Positions 56,688-64,000 of a stretch of 64,000 nucleotides of DNA are shown piece by piece (positions within the stretch are counted from its first letter, which is position 1; each line of letters begins with the position of its first letter). The stretch comes from Sphingobacteriales bacterium 50-39. Lineage in GTDB: Bacteria > Bacteroidota > Bacteroidia > Chitinophagales > Chitinophagaceae. Both the position numbers and the translations under genes were made by a program. The notes under the pieces are model-generated. The model was given only the letters and a program-made list of their open reading frames with translations, was not told the DNA's origin and searched no databases. The stretch spans positions 186,001 to 250,000 of the forward strand of contig MKTZ01000026.1 in NCBI GenBank assembly GCA_001898505.1. Direction: 5' to 3'.

Positions 56688-58085
56688 TTACTTATATCCC
56701 AGTATCTTCAACATGCTTTGGGCTGTCTGCTCCTTGGCATATACCCAGTCGACGAGCTTCCCGTTCTTGTCATGTCCTACGATGACGTGCTTGGGTGAAG
56801 GGATCAGGCAGTGCTTGATGCCTCCATAACCAGATATCTGATCCTGGTAGGCGCCCGTATGGAAGAACCCTACATACAGCGGCTCGCCGTTGTTGAGCTT
56901 AGGCAAAAAGACCTCATTGATATGCTCTTCCGAGTCGTAGTAGTCATGGCTGTCGCAGGTAATGCCACCCAATACCACACGCTGATATTCTACATCCCAT
57001 TTATTGATGGGCAGCATGAGGAACCGCTCGCCGATACCCCAGGTGTCCGGTAAGGTGGTAATAAAGGAAGAGTCGATCATATACCAAATCTCGCGGTCGT
57101 TCTGCATTTTCTGCCCGATGACGCTATAGATATGGGCCATGCTCTCTCCCACGGTATAGCTCCCAAATTCGGTGAAGATATTGGGCATCGGCACATTGCT
57201 GCGCTTGCAGGCCTTCTTGATATTACCCACGATCTCATTGATCATGAACTGATAGTCGTACTCGAAGCCCAATGAATGCTTGATGGGAAAGCCGCCGCCG
57301 ATATTGATGGAATCCAGCTCGGGACAGATTTTTTTCAGCTGGCAATAGAGATTTATTACCTTGTTCAGCTCACTCCAATAATAGATGTCGTCCTTGATGC
57401 CCTTGTTCAGGAAGATATGCAGCATCTTCAGCTGGAACCTGTCCTCATTGCCTTCTATTTTGTCTACATAGAATTCCAGCACGTCCCTGGCACGAAAGCC
57501 CAGGCGGGAGGTGTAAAAAGGGAAATTGGGCTCTTCTTCCGCCGCCACACGTATACCCAGCTTGAAAGGCACTTTTACCGACCGCTTGTATTGCTGTAGC
57601 TCTTCCTTATTGTCCAGAATAGGGACCACGTTCTTGAAACCGCTGTTCAGCAGGGAGGCGATCCTGCTGGTATATGGCTTTTGCTTGAAGCCGTTGCAGA
57701 TGATGAAGGTCTCCTTGGTGATCTTCTTGCGGGCATATAATTTCTTGATGATCTCGATGTCGTATGCATAAGAGGTCTCCAGGTGGATGTCATGGTTCAA
57801 CGCTTCCTCTACAATAAAGGAAAAGTGAGAGCTCTTGGTACAATAGCAATAGAAATACTTCCCTTCGTAATGATGCCGTTTGATGGCATTGGCAAACATT
57901 TTCTTAGCCTTCCGGATCTGTTGACCGATCTTGGGCAGATAGGTCAGCTTCATAGGAGTTCCGTATTTATCAATGAGTGATTTCAGATCTAAGCCGTTGA
58001 ATTGCAAGTAAGCATCTTTGACCTCAAACCCTTCTTGGGGGAAATTGAAGGTTTGCGTCACCAGGTCGGTGTACGTATTGTTCAT
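56688..58085 (-). CDS. speA: Arginine/ornithine-type decarboxylase (PLP fold III, SpeA-like, Bacteroidota form)
   Basis: 465 residues. The alanine-racemase-like barrel has FYCYCTKSSHFSFIVEEALN near residues 77-96, where the Lys should hold PLP. ELDSINIGGGFPIKH near 255 is the Gly-rich phosphate loop, and ITCDSHDYYD near 373 is the Cys/Asp active-site element. The length is much shorter than the E. coli SpeA (about 660 residues) and matches the compact Bacteroidota enzymes annotated as arginine decarboxylase. Likely role: first step of agmatine/polyamine synthesis. Ornithine or carboxynorspermidine decarboxylation is possible. It lies downstream of the rplT terminator with an AT-rich promoter region. 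Confidence 0.85.
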   Translation of the reverse strand: MNNTYTDLVTQTFNFPQEGFEVKDAYLQFNGLDLKSLIDKYGTPMKLTYLPKIGQQIRKAKKMFANAIKRHHYEGKYFYCYCTKSSHFSFIVEEALNHDIHLETSYAYDIEIIKKLYARKKITKETFIICNGFKQKPYTSRIASLLNSGFKNVVPILDNKEELQQYKRSVKVPFKLGIRVAAEEEPNFPFYTSRLGFRARDVLEFYVDKIEGNEDRFQLKMLHIFLNKGIKDDIYYWSELNKVINLYCQLKKICPELDSINIGGGFPIKHSLGFEYDYQFMINEIVGNIKKACKRSNVPMPNIFTEFGSYTVGESMAHIYSVIGQKMQNDREIWYMIDSSFITTLPDTWGIGERFLMLPINKWDVEYQRVVLGGITCDSHDYYDSEEHINEVFLPKLNNGEPLYVGFFHTGAYQDQISGYGGIKHCLIPSPKHVIVGHDKNGKLVDWVYAKEQTAQSMLKILGYK

Positions 58086-58192
58086 TGACTGGTCCAGGTT
58101 ATAAAGTATTTATAATAATAAAATGACACCTATACTTTTAAAAACTATGCAAATGTGAAGTTTTTTTGAAACAATAGAGAAAATTTTTTTAT

Positions 58193-58223
58193 AAATAAAA
58201 ACCGGCCCCTGTTAGGAGGCCGG
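58193..58223 (-). terminator. Terminator of the rpmI-rplT operon
   Basis: Minus strand: CCGGCC ... GGCCGG with inner CCT/AGG pairs (58202-58223), followed by a T-rich tract (58193-58201). It lies 31 bases after the L20 stop. Confidence 0.9.
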
Positions 58224-58254
58224 CGCGTATAGTTGTGGTGCGTAAGACTAAGTA

Positions 58255-58599
58255 TTACTTCACAGAAGCAACCAGCTTCGAAAAGGTTGCAGGCTCATTC
58301 ATGGCCAGGTCAGCGAGCACCTTGCGGTCCAGGCCGATACCCTTTTGGGAGAGCTTGTGGATAAAAGCGGAATACGTAAGCCCTTCTGCACGAACGGCCG
58401 CATTGATACGGGCGATCCACAGCGTGCGGTATTCTCTTTTCTTTAATTTACGGCCAACATAACGGTATTGAAGACCTTTCTCCAGAACGTTCTTGGCTAC
58501 GGTGTAAACATTCTTTCTTTTGCCATAGAAACCTTTCGCTTCTTTTAAGATGCGTTTTCTGCGTGCCCGGGAAGCAACGGCGTTTACTGAACGTGGCAT
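58255..58599 (-). CDS. rplT: Ribosomal protein L20
   Basis: 114 residues: [32 protein letters not shown] at the RNA-binding basic N-terminus, then [21 protein letters not shown] and a C-terminal globular domain. An early assembly protein of the 50S subunit and, in many bacteria, an autoregulator of its own operon. Separated by 32 bases from rpmI upstream. Full length, no anomaly. Confidence 0.97.
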   Translation of the reverse strand: MPRSVNAVASRARRKRILKEAKGFYGKRKNVYTVAKNVLEKGLQYRYVGRKLKKREYRTLWIARINAAVRAEGLTYSAFIHKLSQKGIGLDRKVLADLAMNEPATFSKLVASVK

Positions 58600-58631
58600 A
58601 TCCTAATTAGTTTGAAATTTTAATAATGGGG

Positions 58632-58829
58632 TTACTTCAACCTTAACAAACGCTTTACAAAATCAGTGTTGGCCTGATGTACAACACCCTTCTTATTCAG
58701 GTTGCGTTTGCGTTTCTTTGACTTCTTGGTCAGGATGTGGCGCTTGAAGGAACGCTGGAAGGTGATCTCGCCGGTGCCGGTGATCTTAAATCTTTTTTTG
58801 GCACTCGAATTGGTTTTAACCTTTGGCAT
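58632..58829 (-). CDS. rpmI: Ribosomal protein L35
   Basis: 65 residues starting [20 protein letters not shown], the invariant L35 start at 58829; a longer in-frame extension to 58952 has no homology and is rejected. Strongly basic ([18 protein letters not shown]). Encoded between infC and rplT, the standard order. Confidence 0.96.
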   Translation of the reverse strand: MPKVKTNSSAKKRFKITGTGEITFQRSFKRHILTKKSKKRKRNLNKKGVVHQANTDFVKRLLRLK

Positions 58830-58938
58830 TTTAAATGCTTTTTGCATGATACCCTGCTGGCGGATCCACACCGGTGGATCACTTATGGGGCCGTTTGGGT
58901 TATTGTTCCGCCTGGTCATTGGACCTAAAAACGGAGCG

Positions 58939-58946
58939 CAAAGGTA
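58939..58946 (-). promoter_or_regulatory. -7 box (TACCTTTG) upstream of rpmI
   Basis: Minus-strand TACCTTTG lies about 110 bases before rpmI, just after the infC terminator. The spaced -33 element is off by a few bases (N23). It would allow rpmI-rplT to be transcribed separately, with a leader of about 100 nt available for L20 control. Confidence 0.4.
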
Positions 58947-58954
58947 GGTCAAAA

Positions 58955-58988
58955 AATGAAAAAACCGCCCAAAAGGCGGATTTTTTTA
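58955..58988 (-). terminator. Terminator between infC and rpmI
   Basis: CCGCC (58965-58969) and GGCGG (58975-58979) with a 5-base loop are flanked by long T/A tracts on both sides. It lies 35 bases after the infC stop, so infC and rpmI may be partly uncoupled, with attenuation or read-through deciding downstream expression. Confidence 0.8.
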
Positions 58989-59015
58989 TCATTTTCAGCC
59001 ATCCGGGCCGTATTT

Positions 59016-59600
59016 CTAGCTTTTTTCTTTCTTTTTCTGGGGTTTAGGGGCCCAGATAGCCAGCATACGCTTGCCTTCCATCTTGGGCATCCCTTCCAGC
59101 ACCCCGGCGTCATTTAGACGCTCGGCGAACTTCAGCAGGAGCAGCTCTCCCCTTTCCTTGAACTGGATGGCGCGTCCCTTGAACTGTACGTATGCCTTTA
59201 CCTTATTGCCTTCTTTCAGGAACTTTTCAGCATGCTTGGCCTTGAAGTCGAAATCATGGTCATCCGTATTGGGGGTAAACCTGATCTCTTTTACTTCTGA
59301 AGCCTTGCTCTTCGCCTTCATTTCCTTTTCCTTCTTCTTCTTCTCGTAAAGGAACTTGTTATAATCGATGATCTTACATACGGGGGGATCCGCATTGGGA
59401 GATATTTCTACCAGGTCGAGCTGCTGCTCCTGCGCCATTTTCAGCGCCTCCTGTATAGAATACACCCCTACTTCTATATTGTCTCCGACCAGACGTACCT
59501 GGGGTACTCTGATCATATGATTGGTGCGATGTTCTTGTTGTTGTTCTTTTCTGAAACGTGGATTAAAATTACCTCTCGGAGGTCTCGGTGGAAATGCCAT
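59016..59600 (-). CDS. infC: Translation initiation factor IF-3
   Basis: 194 residues. The N-terminal domain is preceded by a short Pro/Arg/Gln-rich extension (MAFPPRPPRGNFNPRFRKEQ), then RVPQVRLVGDNIEVGVYSI, KIIDYNKFLYEKKKKEKEMK (linker) and KEIRFTPNTDDHDFDFKAKHAEKF. A basic tail ends KPQKKKEKS. The start codon is ATG, not the AUU used for autoregulation in enterics. It lies 70 bases downstream of thrS and is probably cotranscribed with it. Confidence 0.96.
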   Translation of the reverse strand: MAFPPRPPRGNFNPRFRKEQQQEHRTNHMIRVPQVRLVGDNIEVGVYSIQEALKMAQEQQLDLVEISPNADPPVCKIIDYNKFLYEKKKKEKEMKAKSKASEVKEIRFTPNTDDHDFDFKAKHAEKFLKEGNKVKAYVQFKGRAIQFKERGELLLLKFAERLNDAGVLEGMPKMEGKRMLAIWAPKPQKKKEKS

Positions 59601-59670
59601 TTACAATTTTTAAATTAACCTTCTTCCCATGCTGAAGGCTTCGATTTTTTTCGTTTGTTTGATGACTTCC

Positions 59671-61614
59671 TTAGGGATTGGAAGTCCTTTCTTTGATCTC
59701 TTTTTTGATCTCAGGGATGAACTCGTCGATACTTTTAACGCCGAGGTCTCCTTTTCCTTGTCTTCTAATGGCGACTTTCCCTTCCTGCATCTCTTTTTCT
59801 CCAACTACCAGCATATAAGGCACCTTCGCCAGCTCAGTGTCCCGGATCTTTTTCCCGATCTTCTCATTGCGATCGTCCACCTCTGCACGAATATCCGCAT
59901 TTTTCAGTGAATCCAAAAGAGTTTGTGCATATTCCATGGACTTATCGCTTATCGGCAGGATCTTTACCTGGAGGGGGGCCAGCCATACAGGGAATTTACC
60001 CGCATAATGCTCCAGCAGGAAGCCAATAAAGCGTTCATGCGTACCCAGGGGGGCCCTGTGGATGATCAGGGGGGTCTCCGGCTGGTTGTCCTTATTGGTA
60101 AAGCTCAGTTTAAAGCGACGCCCCTGGGCAAAATCTACCTGATTGGTAGCCAGGGTGAACTCCCGTCCGATGGTGCTCCAGATCTGAACGTCGATCTTGG
60201 GGCCATAGAATGCCGCCTCATCCGCCACCTCCTTGAAAGGAGTATTGGTACGGACCAGCACATCTCTTACCAGGGCTTCTGTTTCCTTCCATAGTTCTGG
60301 CTCATCAACGTATTTCTGTCCTAGCTTGGCCGGATCATGCAGGCTGAGACGCATTACATATTTCTCGATCCCAAAGATCTTAAAATACTTCAGGTACATC
60401 TCGTTCACCGCCTTGAACTCCTCATAGAACTGCTCCTTTGTACAATAAATATGGGCATCATTCATATGCAAACACCGTACCCGCATGAGCCCGAAGAGCT
60501 CGCCGCTCTGCTCATACCTGTAACAAGTGCCATATTCCGCCAGCCGGTAAGGCAGGTCCTTATAGCTCTTTTGCTCGGCGTCGAATATCTTATGATGATG
60601 TGGGCAGTTCATTGCCTTCAGGTAGTACTTCACCCCCTCCAATTCCATGGGAGGATACATACTGTCCTGGTAATAAGGGAGGTGCCCGCTGGTGAGATAA
60701 AGGTCTTCCTTGGCGATATGCGGTGTCACTACCCTCTTATAGCCAGCCCGCTCCTCCGTCTCTTTTGCCAATCTTTCCAATTCCTCGATCACTACCGCCC
60801 CATTGGGCATCCAGAGTGGTAGTCCGGGGCCGACCATCTCGTCATAGGTGAAAATGCCTAATTCCTTACCCAGCTTGCGGTGATCCCTTTTCCGTGCCTC
60901 TTCCTGGAGGGCTTCGTATTCATCCAGCTCCTTTTTGGCGGGGAAGGTCACCCCGTATATACGGGTCAGCTGTTTGTTCTTTTCATCCCCCTTCCAATAG
61001 GCGCCGGCAATATTGGTCAGTTTGATGGCCTTGATAAAGCCCGTATGAGGGATATGCGGTCCGCGGCAGAGATCGGTGAACTGGCCCTGTGTATAAAAAG
61101 TTATTTCCCCATCCTTCAGGTTCTGCAACAGATCGAGCTTGTACTCATCACCCTTGTTCGTGAAATAGCTTATAGCTTCCGCCTTGCCGATATCCTTACG
61201 TTGATACGCCGAATTCTGTTTGGACAGATCAGCCATCTTTGCCTCCAGTTTGCGAAGGTCGTCGTCGGAGATCTGTCTTCCGCCCAGGTCCATATCGTAA
61301 TAAAAACCGGGAGGGTTTTCCGTGGCTGGGCCCACCCAGAATTTTACGCCGGGATAAAGTGATTCGATCGCCTCCGCCATCAAATGCGCAGAAGAATGCC
61401 AAAAAGTGGACTTACCTTCATTGTCGTCCCAGGTGAGTAATTTCAATGTAGAGTCTGCAGGTATAGGGCGGGTAGCGTCCCATATCTGCCCGTTCACACT
61501 AGCTGCTAAAACCTTTCTTGCCAATCCTTCGCTGATGGATTTTGCTATATCCAGCGCAGTGCTGCCGTAGGGATATTCACGCACGGCGCCGTCGGGAAAA
61601 GTGATCTTGATCAT
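59671..61614 (-). CDS. thrS: Threonyl-tRNA synthetase
   Basis: 647 residues. The TGS domain at the N-terminus (ITFPDGAVREYPYGSTALDIA) is followed by the editing domain with HSSAHLMAEAIESLYP and its zinc-site-like histidines. The class II core has motif 2 YRYEQSGELFGLMRVR and LKAMNCPHHHKIFD (catalytic zinc Cys/His). Motif 3 is IIHRAPLGTHERFIGFL, and the anticodon-binding domain follows (ADIRAEVDDRNEKIGKKIRD). Complete and standard. First gene of the thrS-infC-rpmI-rplT cluster. A TAAATTTG box (61622-61629) lies 7 bases before the ATG. Confidence 0.98.
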   Translation of the reverse strand: MIKITFPDGAVREYPYGSTALDIAKSISEGLARKVLAASVNGQIWDATRPIPADSTLKLLTWDDNEGKSTFWHSSAHLMAEAIESLYPGVKFWVGPATENPPGFYYDMDLGGRQISDDDLRKLEAKMADLSKQNSAYQRKDIGKAEAISYFTNKGDEYKLDLLQNLKDGEITFYTQGQFTDLCRGPHIPHTGFIKAIKLTNIAGAYWKGDEKNKQLTRIYGVTFPAKKELDEYEALQEEARKRDHRKLGKELGIFTYDEMVGPGLPLWMPNGAVVIEELERLAKETEERAGYKRVVTPHIAKEDLYLTSGHLPYYQDSMYPPMELEGVKYYLKAMNCPHHHKIFDAEQKSYKDLPYRLAEYGTCYRYEQSGELFGLMRVRCLHMNDAHIYCTKEQFYEEFKAVNEMYLKYFKIFGIEKYVMRLSLHDPAKLGQKYVDEPELWKETEALVRDVLVRTNTPFKEVADEAAFYGPKIDVQIWSTIGREFTLATNQVDFAQGRRFKLSFTNKDNQPETPLIIHRAPLGTHERFIGFLLEHYAGKFPVWLAPLQVKILPISDKSMEYAQTLLDSLKNADIRAEVDDRNEKIGKKIRDTELAKVPYMLVVGEKEMQEGKVAIRRQGKGDLGVKSIDEFIPEIKKEIKERTSNP

Positions 61615-61621
61615 AAGGGTG

Positions 61622-61629
61622 CAAATTTA
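61622..61629 (-). promoter_or_regulatory. -7 box (TAAATTTG) abutting thrS
   Basis: Minus-strand TAAATTTG lies 7 bases before the thrS ATG. If used, the mRNA would be leaderless or nearly so, ruling out a T-box or similar leader control. No clear -33 element at the standard spacing. Confidence 0.35.
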
Positions 61630-61722
61630 ACAAAGTATTGCCACAATTGGTTCTGCTTTATTGACAAGTGGGATCCCGGGACCAAATTATTTACCTACCT
61701 TGCTAAAGTGAAACAACCGGCT

Positions 61723-62889
61723 ATGCGGTGTATTTTTATTCTCTTTTTGATAATAACGGGAGGCTTTATCCATGCACAGGACCTCACCGGAGTCTGGCAG
61801 GGGCATTTTCGTGACAACAACATGAATATGCGCAATTCGTTCTTCGACGACCGTTATAAGTTCGAAGTGCAAATCGCGGAGCATGACAAAAACCTGGAGG
61901 CCATAACCTATTCCTATCTTTCCACGCTGTTTTATGGGAAAGCCGCGGCTACGGGTGCTGTCAACCCGAAGACCGGTAAGGTCATCGTCCAGGAAGTAAA
62001 GTTACTGGAGGTACGTAATCAGGGGGGAGATGTCGCTATCATGACCTGCTTTCTCCAATATTCCCGATCCGGCGGAGAAGAATTTTTAGAAGGCACTTAT
62101 AGCAGCATGAATCTCCGGGATTCCTCCAGAGGCAGCAGGGGCTCGGTATTCCTCCGGAAAGTGCCACAGTCCGACTTTTATAAAGAGCCGTTCCTTGTAA
62201 AAAAGGAAAAGGAGATGGATATGGCTAAGCACCGCAATCCACCCGAATCGACAGAAGTAGTAAAGATCAAGCCAAAAGATGATTCGGCCAGACATACGAC
62301 GGAACCTTCCAGGACTCCGGCTACCGCCGGCAGGACGACAAACCGTCCATCCAATGGGTCTGCTATGGTAAAGCCATCGACCAAACCCACAGGCGCACCC
62401 AGGCCGGTTGTAAAACCCAGACCGAAGGAACCCGAAACCGCGCCGCTGGTAAAAGTCAGCATTCCTCAGACTACCAGACCCGCCGCACCTGACTCCTCCG
62501 CCAATATCGGGAAACATTTCTCCGTTATCACCCCCAAGGTATTGCAGTCGCGCAGCACAGTGCTTGCAAAAGCCATCACGGTCAATACGAGGGAGGTGGT
62601 GCTGAACATCTATGATGACGGGGCCATCGACCACGATACGGTATCGGTATACCTGGATAAAAAGCTGATCGTCTCCCATGCCATGCTGACGGACCGCCCC
62701 ATCGTAGTCACCCTGCATCTCGATGAGTCAGATGAATATCATGAGCTGGTGATGGTAGCGGAAAATGAAGGAGAGATACCTCCCAATACCTCTCTGATGA
62801 TCGTCAAGGCAGGAGACAAGGAATACGATGTTCGCATAACCACCACCGAACAAAAAAATGCCATGGTGACCTTCAGATACCAGAAGTAA
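61723..62889 (+). CDS. Secreted two-domain protein, paralogue A
   Basis: 388 residues from the ATG at 61723 (MRCIFILFLIITGGFIHAQ signal peptide); a GTG at 61708 is possible. An N-terminal lipocalin-like beta domain (DLTGVWQGHFRDNNMNM to FLRKVPQSDF, about 20-150) is followed by a Lys/Pro/Thr-rich disordered linker of roughly 130 residues. The C-terminal domain of about 100 residues has VVLNIYDDGAIDHDTVSVYLD, SHAMLTDRPIVVTLHLDESD and IPPNTSLMIVKAGDK. The latter is a recurrent Bacteroidota module with an IYDDG...DHDTV signature. The downstream gene is a clear paralogue without the long linker. Function unknown. Confidence 0.75.
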   Translation: MRCIFILFLIITGGFIHAQDLTGVWQGHFRDNNMNMRNSFFDDRYKFEVQIAEHDKNLEAITYSYLSTLFYGKAAATGAVNPKTGKVIVQEVKLLEVRNQGGDVAIMTCFLQYSRSGGEEFLEGTYSSMNLRDSSRGSRGSVFLRKVPQSDFYKEPFLVKKEKEMDMAKHRNPPESTEVVKIKPKDDSARHTTEPSRTPATAGRTTNRPSNGSAMVKPSTKPTGAPRPVVKPRPKEPETAPLVKVSIPQTTRPAAPDSSANIGKHFSVITPKVLQSRSTVLAKAITVNTREVVLNIYDDGAIDHDTVSVYLDKKLIVSHAMLTDRPIVVTLHLDESDEYHELVMVAENEGEIPPNTSLMIVKAGDKEYDVRITTTEQKNAMVTFRYQK

Positions 62890-62896
62890 CTATTTC

Positions 62897-63745
62897 ATGC
62901 GCGGGATATATCTGATACTATACTGCTTATTCACCTCCTGTTCTGTTTTCGCAGAGGACGTTTCGGGCATCTGGAAAGGTACGCTGACACAAGGTCCCGG
63001 CGGCTGCTATCCTCATTATTTCCTGGAACTGCAGATCACCATTGCAAATGACCAGATCACGGGCAAGGCCTATGACTACTATGACAAGGAGCATTTTGTA
63101 AAAATGAGCTTTACGGGACGCTATAACGCGCAGACCCACCGGCTGGTCCTCATCGAAGAAAATATTTTGCAACAGGCTATTCCTTTGGAATGCTCCGCCT
63201 GTATAAAGACCTATGACCTCGACTATTCCAGGGAAGGCGGGGATGAAGTGCTAAAAGGAGACTGGAAAGGCGTTATGCAGGACAAACGACTCGCCTGCCC
63301 GCCCGGAAAAATATTCCTGAAAAAGGTGACAATCTCGGATTTCCCGGTAGACATAGGACAAACCGATACGCTGGCATCCCTGCAAAAGCAGCTCCACCTG
63401 CAGCCAAGAACGACAGAAGTGGTTAAGACAATTACCGTCAACACCTCGCAAATCAAGATCGAGCTGTATGACAATGGAGAAATAGACCACGATACGGTAA
63501 CAGTGCTCCTCAACGGGAAACTGCTCCTGTACCGGAAAATGCTTACGGACAGGCCGTTGTCAGTAGAATTTGTTGCATTGCCCGGCATGGAGTATGAACT
63601 GGTGATGTATGCGGACAACCTGGGTGATATCCCTCCCAACACAGCCCTGATGATGGTGACAGCCGGAAGCCGTAAGATTGAAGCGTTCCTTTCTTCCAGT
63701 GAGCAGAAAAGCGCGGCCGTGCGCTTTATCTATAAACCCGATTGA
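62897..63745 (+). CDS. Secreted two-domain protein, paralogue B
   Basis: 282 residues, starting 7 bases after paralogue A. The signal peptide ends SCSVFAE. The N-terminal domain (DVSGIWKGTLTQGPGGCYPHYFL to FLKKVTISDF) matches the same region of paralogue A, including DYSREGGDEVLKGDW against QYSRSGGEEFLEGTY. The C-terminal domain (IKIELYDNGEIDHDTVTVLLN, KMLTDRPLSVEF, GDIPPNTALMMVTAGSRK) is strongly conserved with A, but the linker is only about 20 residues. Five mature cysteines occur in the N-terminal domain, unlike A. Likely a tandem duplication. Function unknown. Confidence 0.75.
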   Translation: MRGIYLILYCLFTSCSVFAEDVSGIWKGTLTQGPGGCYPHYFLELQITIANDQITGKAYDYYDKEHFVKMSFTGRYNAQTHRLVLIEENILQQAIPLECSACIKTYDLDYSREGGDEVLKGDWKGVMQDKRLACPPGKIFLKKVTISDFPVDIGQTDTLASLQKQLHLQPRTTEVVKTITVNTSQIKIELYDNGEIDHDTVTVLLNGKLLLYRKMLTDRPLSVEFVALPGMEYELVMYADNLGDIPPNTALMMVTAGSRKIEAFLSSSEQKSAAVRFIYKPD

Positions 63746-64000
63746 GCAGCGGTATCTTTCTGCTGCTTGTTCCTGGTGAAATCCACTGAGTCGACGACCT
63801 CTCCGCAACCAAGCATCTTTGTTTTATAGGTCGGATGCTTGTTTCCCAGGTAAGGATTGATGATCTTCGAAGAATTCGAAAGCCAGAACCCTTCGATGGA
63901 ATCGCTGAATGCCATTGGGCAGCGGTCGTGGTAAATGACCCCGACATCATAGCGTACGGTACGTACGAGCGTATACAGGTCGTCGGTTAGGGTATTAAAA
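63730..64000 (-). CDS. DUF3347-type protein, C-terminal end (runs off right edge)
   Basis: The frame is open from base 64000 to the stop at 63730, giving about 89 residues. IYHDRCPMAF, GFWLSNSSKIINPYLGN and KTKMLGCGEVVDSVDF form the CPMA...WLS...NPY...CGEV signature of DUF3347. This domain occurs alone or at the end of copper-efflux adaptor (CusB-type) proteins, where the Cys, Met and His residues suggest metal binding. The upstream domains are outside the window. Its end overlaps the convergent paralogue-B gene by 16 bases. Confidence 0.8.
   Translation of the reverse strand, partial: FNTLTDDLYTLVRTVRYDVGVIYHDRCPMAFSDSIEGFWLSNSSKIINPYLGNKHPTYKTKMLGCGEVVDSVDFTRNKQQKDTAAQSGL

Overview
The window reads as chromosomal DNA of a Bacteroidota bacterium, most likely Chitinophagales/Chitinophagaceae-like; I cannot name a species. 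The supporting signs are promoters of the TTTG-N20-TAnnTTTG type (perfect upstream of the polysaccharide operon and of rpmE2), Oar-type and beta-barrel-family TonB receptors, a UpxY/NusG-like regulator, GH97, DUF4199, DUF922 and DUF3347 proteins, type B L31, a long Lgt, and a single-domain-type arginine decarboxylase. No CRISPR array, tRNA, rRNA, insertion sequence or prophage was seen.

1-19,350 (minus strand): one large Wzx/Wzy-type exopolysaccharide operon with a roughly 295-nt leader. In transcription order it encodes Wza, Wzc, an UpxY-like antiterminator, a glycosyltransferase fused to a Wzx flippase, three glycosyltransferases, a Wzy-like polymerase, an acyltransferase, a WbsX/GH99-like protein with a signal peptide, two more glycosyltransferases, a Wzi-like outer-membrane protein, a WcaJ-type initiating transferase and a GT-C membrane transferase that runs off the left edge. 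A Wzb-type phosphatase is not visible.

19,575-27,000 (minus strand): a GH97 glycosidase, an Oar-like TonB receptor, a VOC-fold protein and an unrecognised two-part outer-membrane protein.

27,162-31,624 (plus strand): an orphan lipoprotein followed by a signalling cluster: a cyclic-nucleotide-binding-domain histidine kinase, a response regulator fused to a thioredoxin-reductase-like flavoprotein that has lost the CxxC, and a 90-residue UBP-type (ubiquitin-recognising type) zinc finger. This is the most intriguing group in the window.

31,905-38,068 (plus strand): a degenerate dihydroorotase homologue, DUF4199, two glycosyltransferases, GmhA-like and GmhB-like heptose enzymes and a secreted unknown protein.

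38,152-48,941: mostly minus strand. It holds a PH/SHOCT protein, a DUF922 zincin-like protein, LepA, two small membrane proteins (plus strand), a methyltransferase/flippase/radical-SAM mini-cluster, TpiA, a GlmU-like protein with a shortened nucleotidyltransferase part, L31 and YajQ.

48,979-64,000: a TonB-family receptor, Lgt, then an intergenic region with DnaA-box-like sites and a parS-like palindrome, a bacilliredoxin, Hsp20, a secreted unknown protein, an NTF2-like protein, SpeA-type decarboxylase, the thrS-infC-rpmI-rplT translation cluster, a tandem pair of related secreted proteins, and the end of a DUF3347 protein that leaves the right edge.
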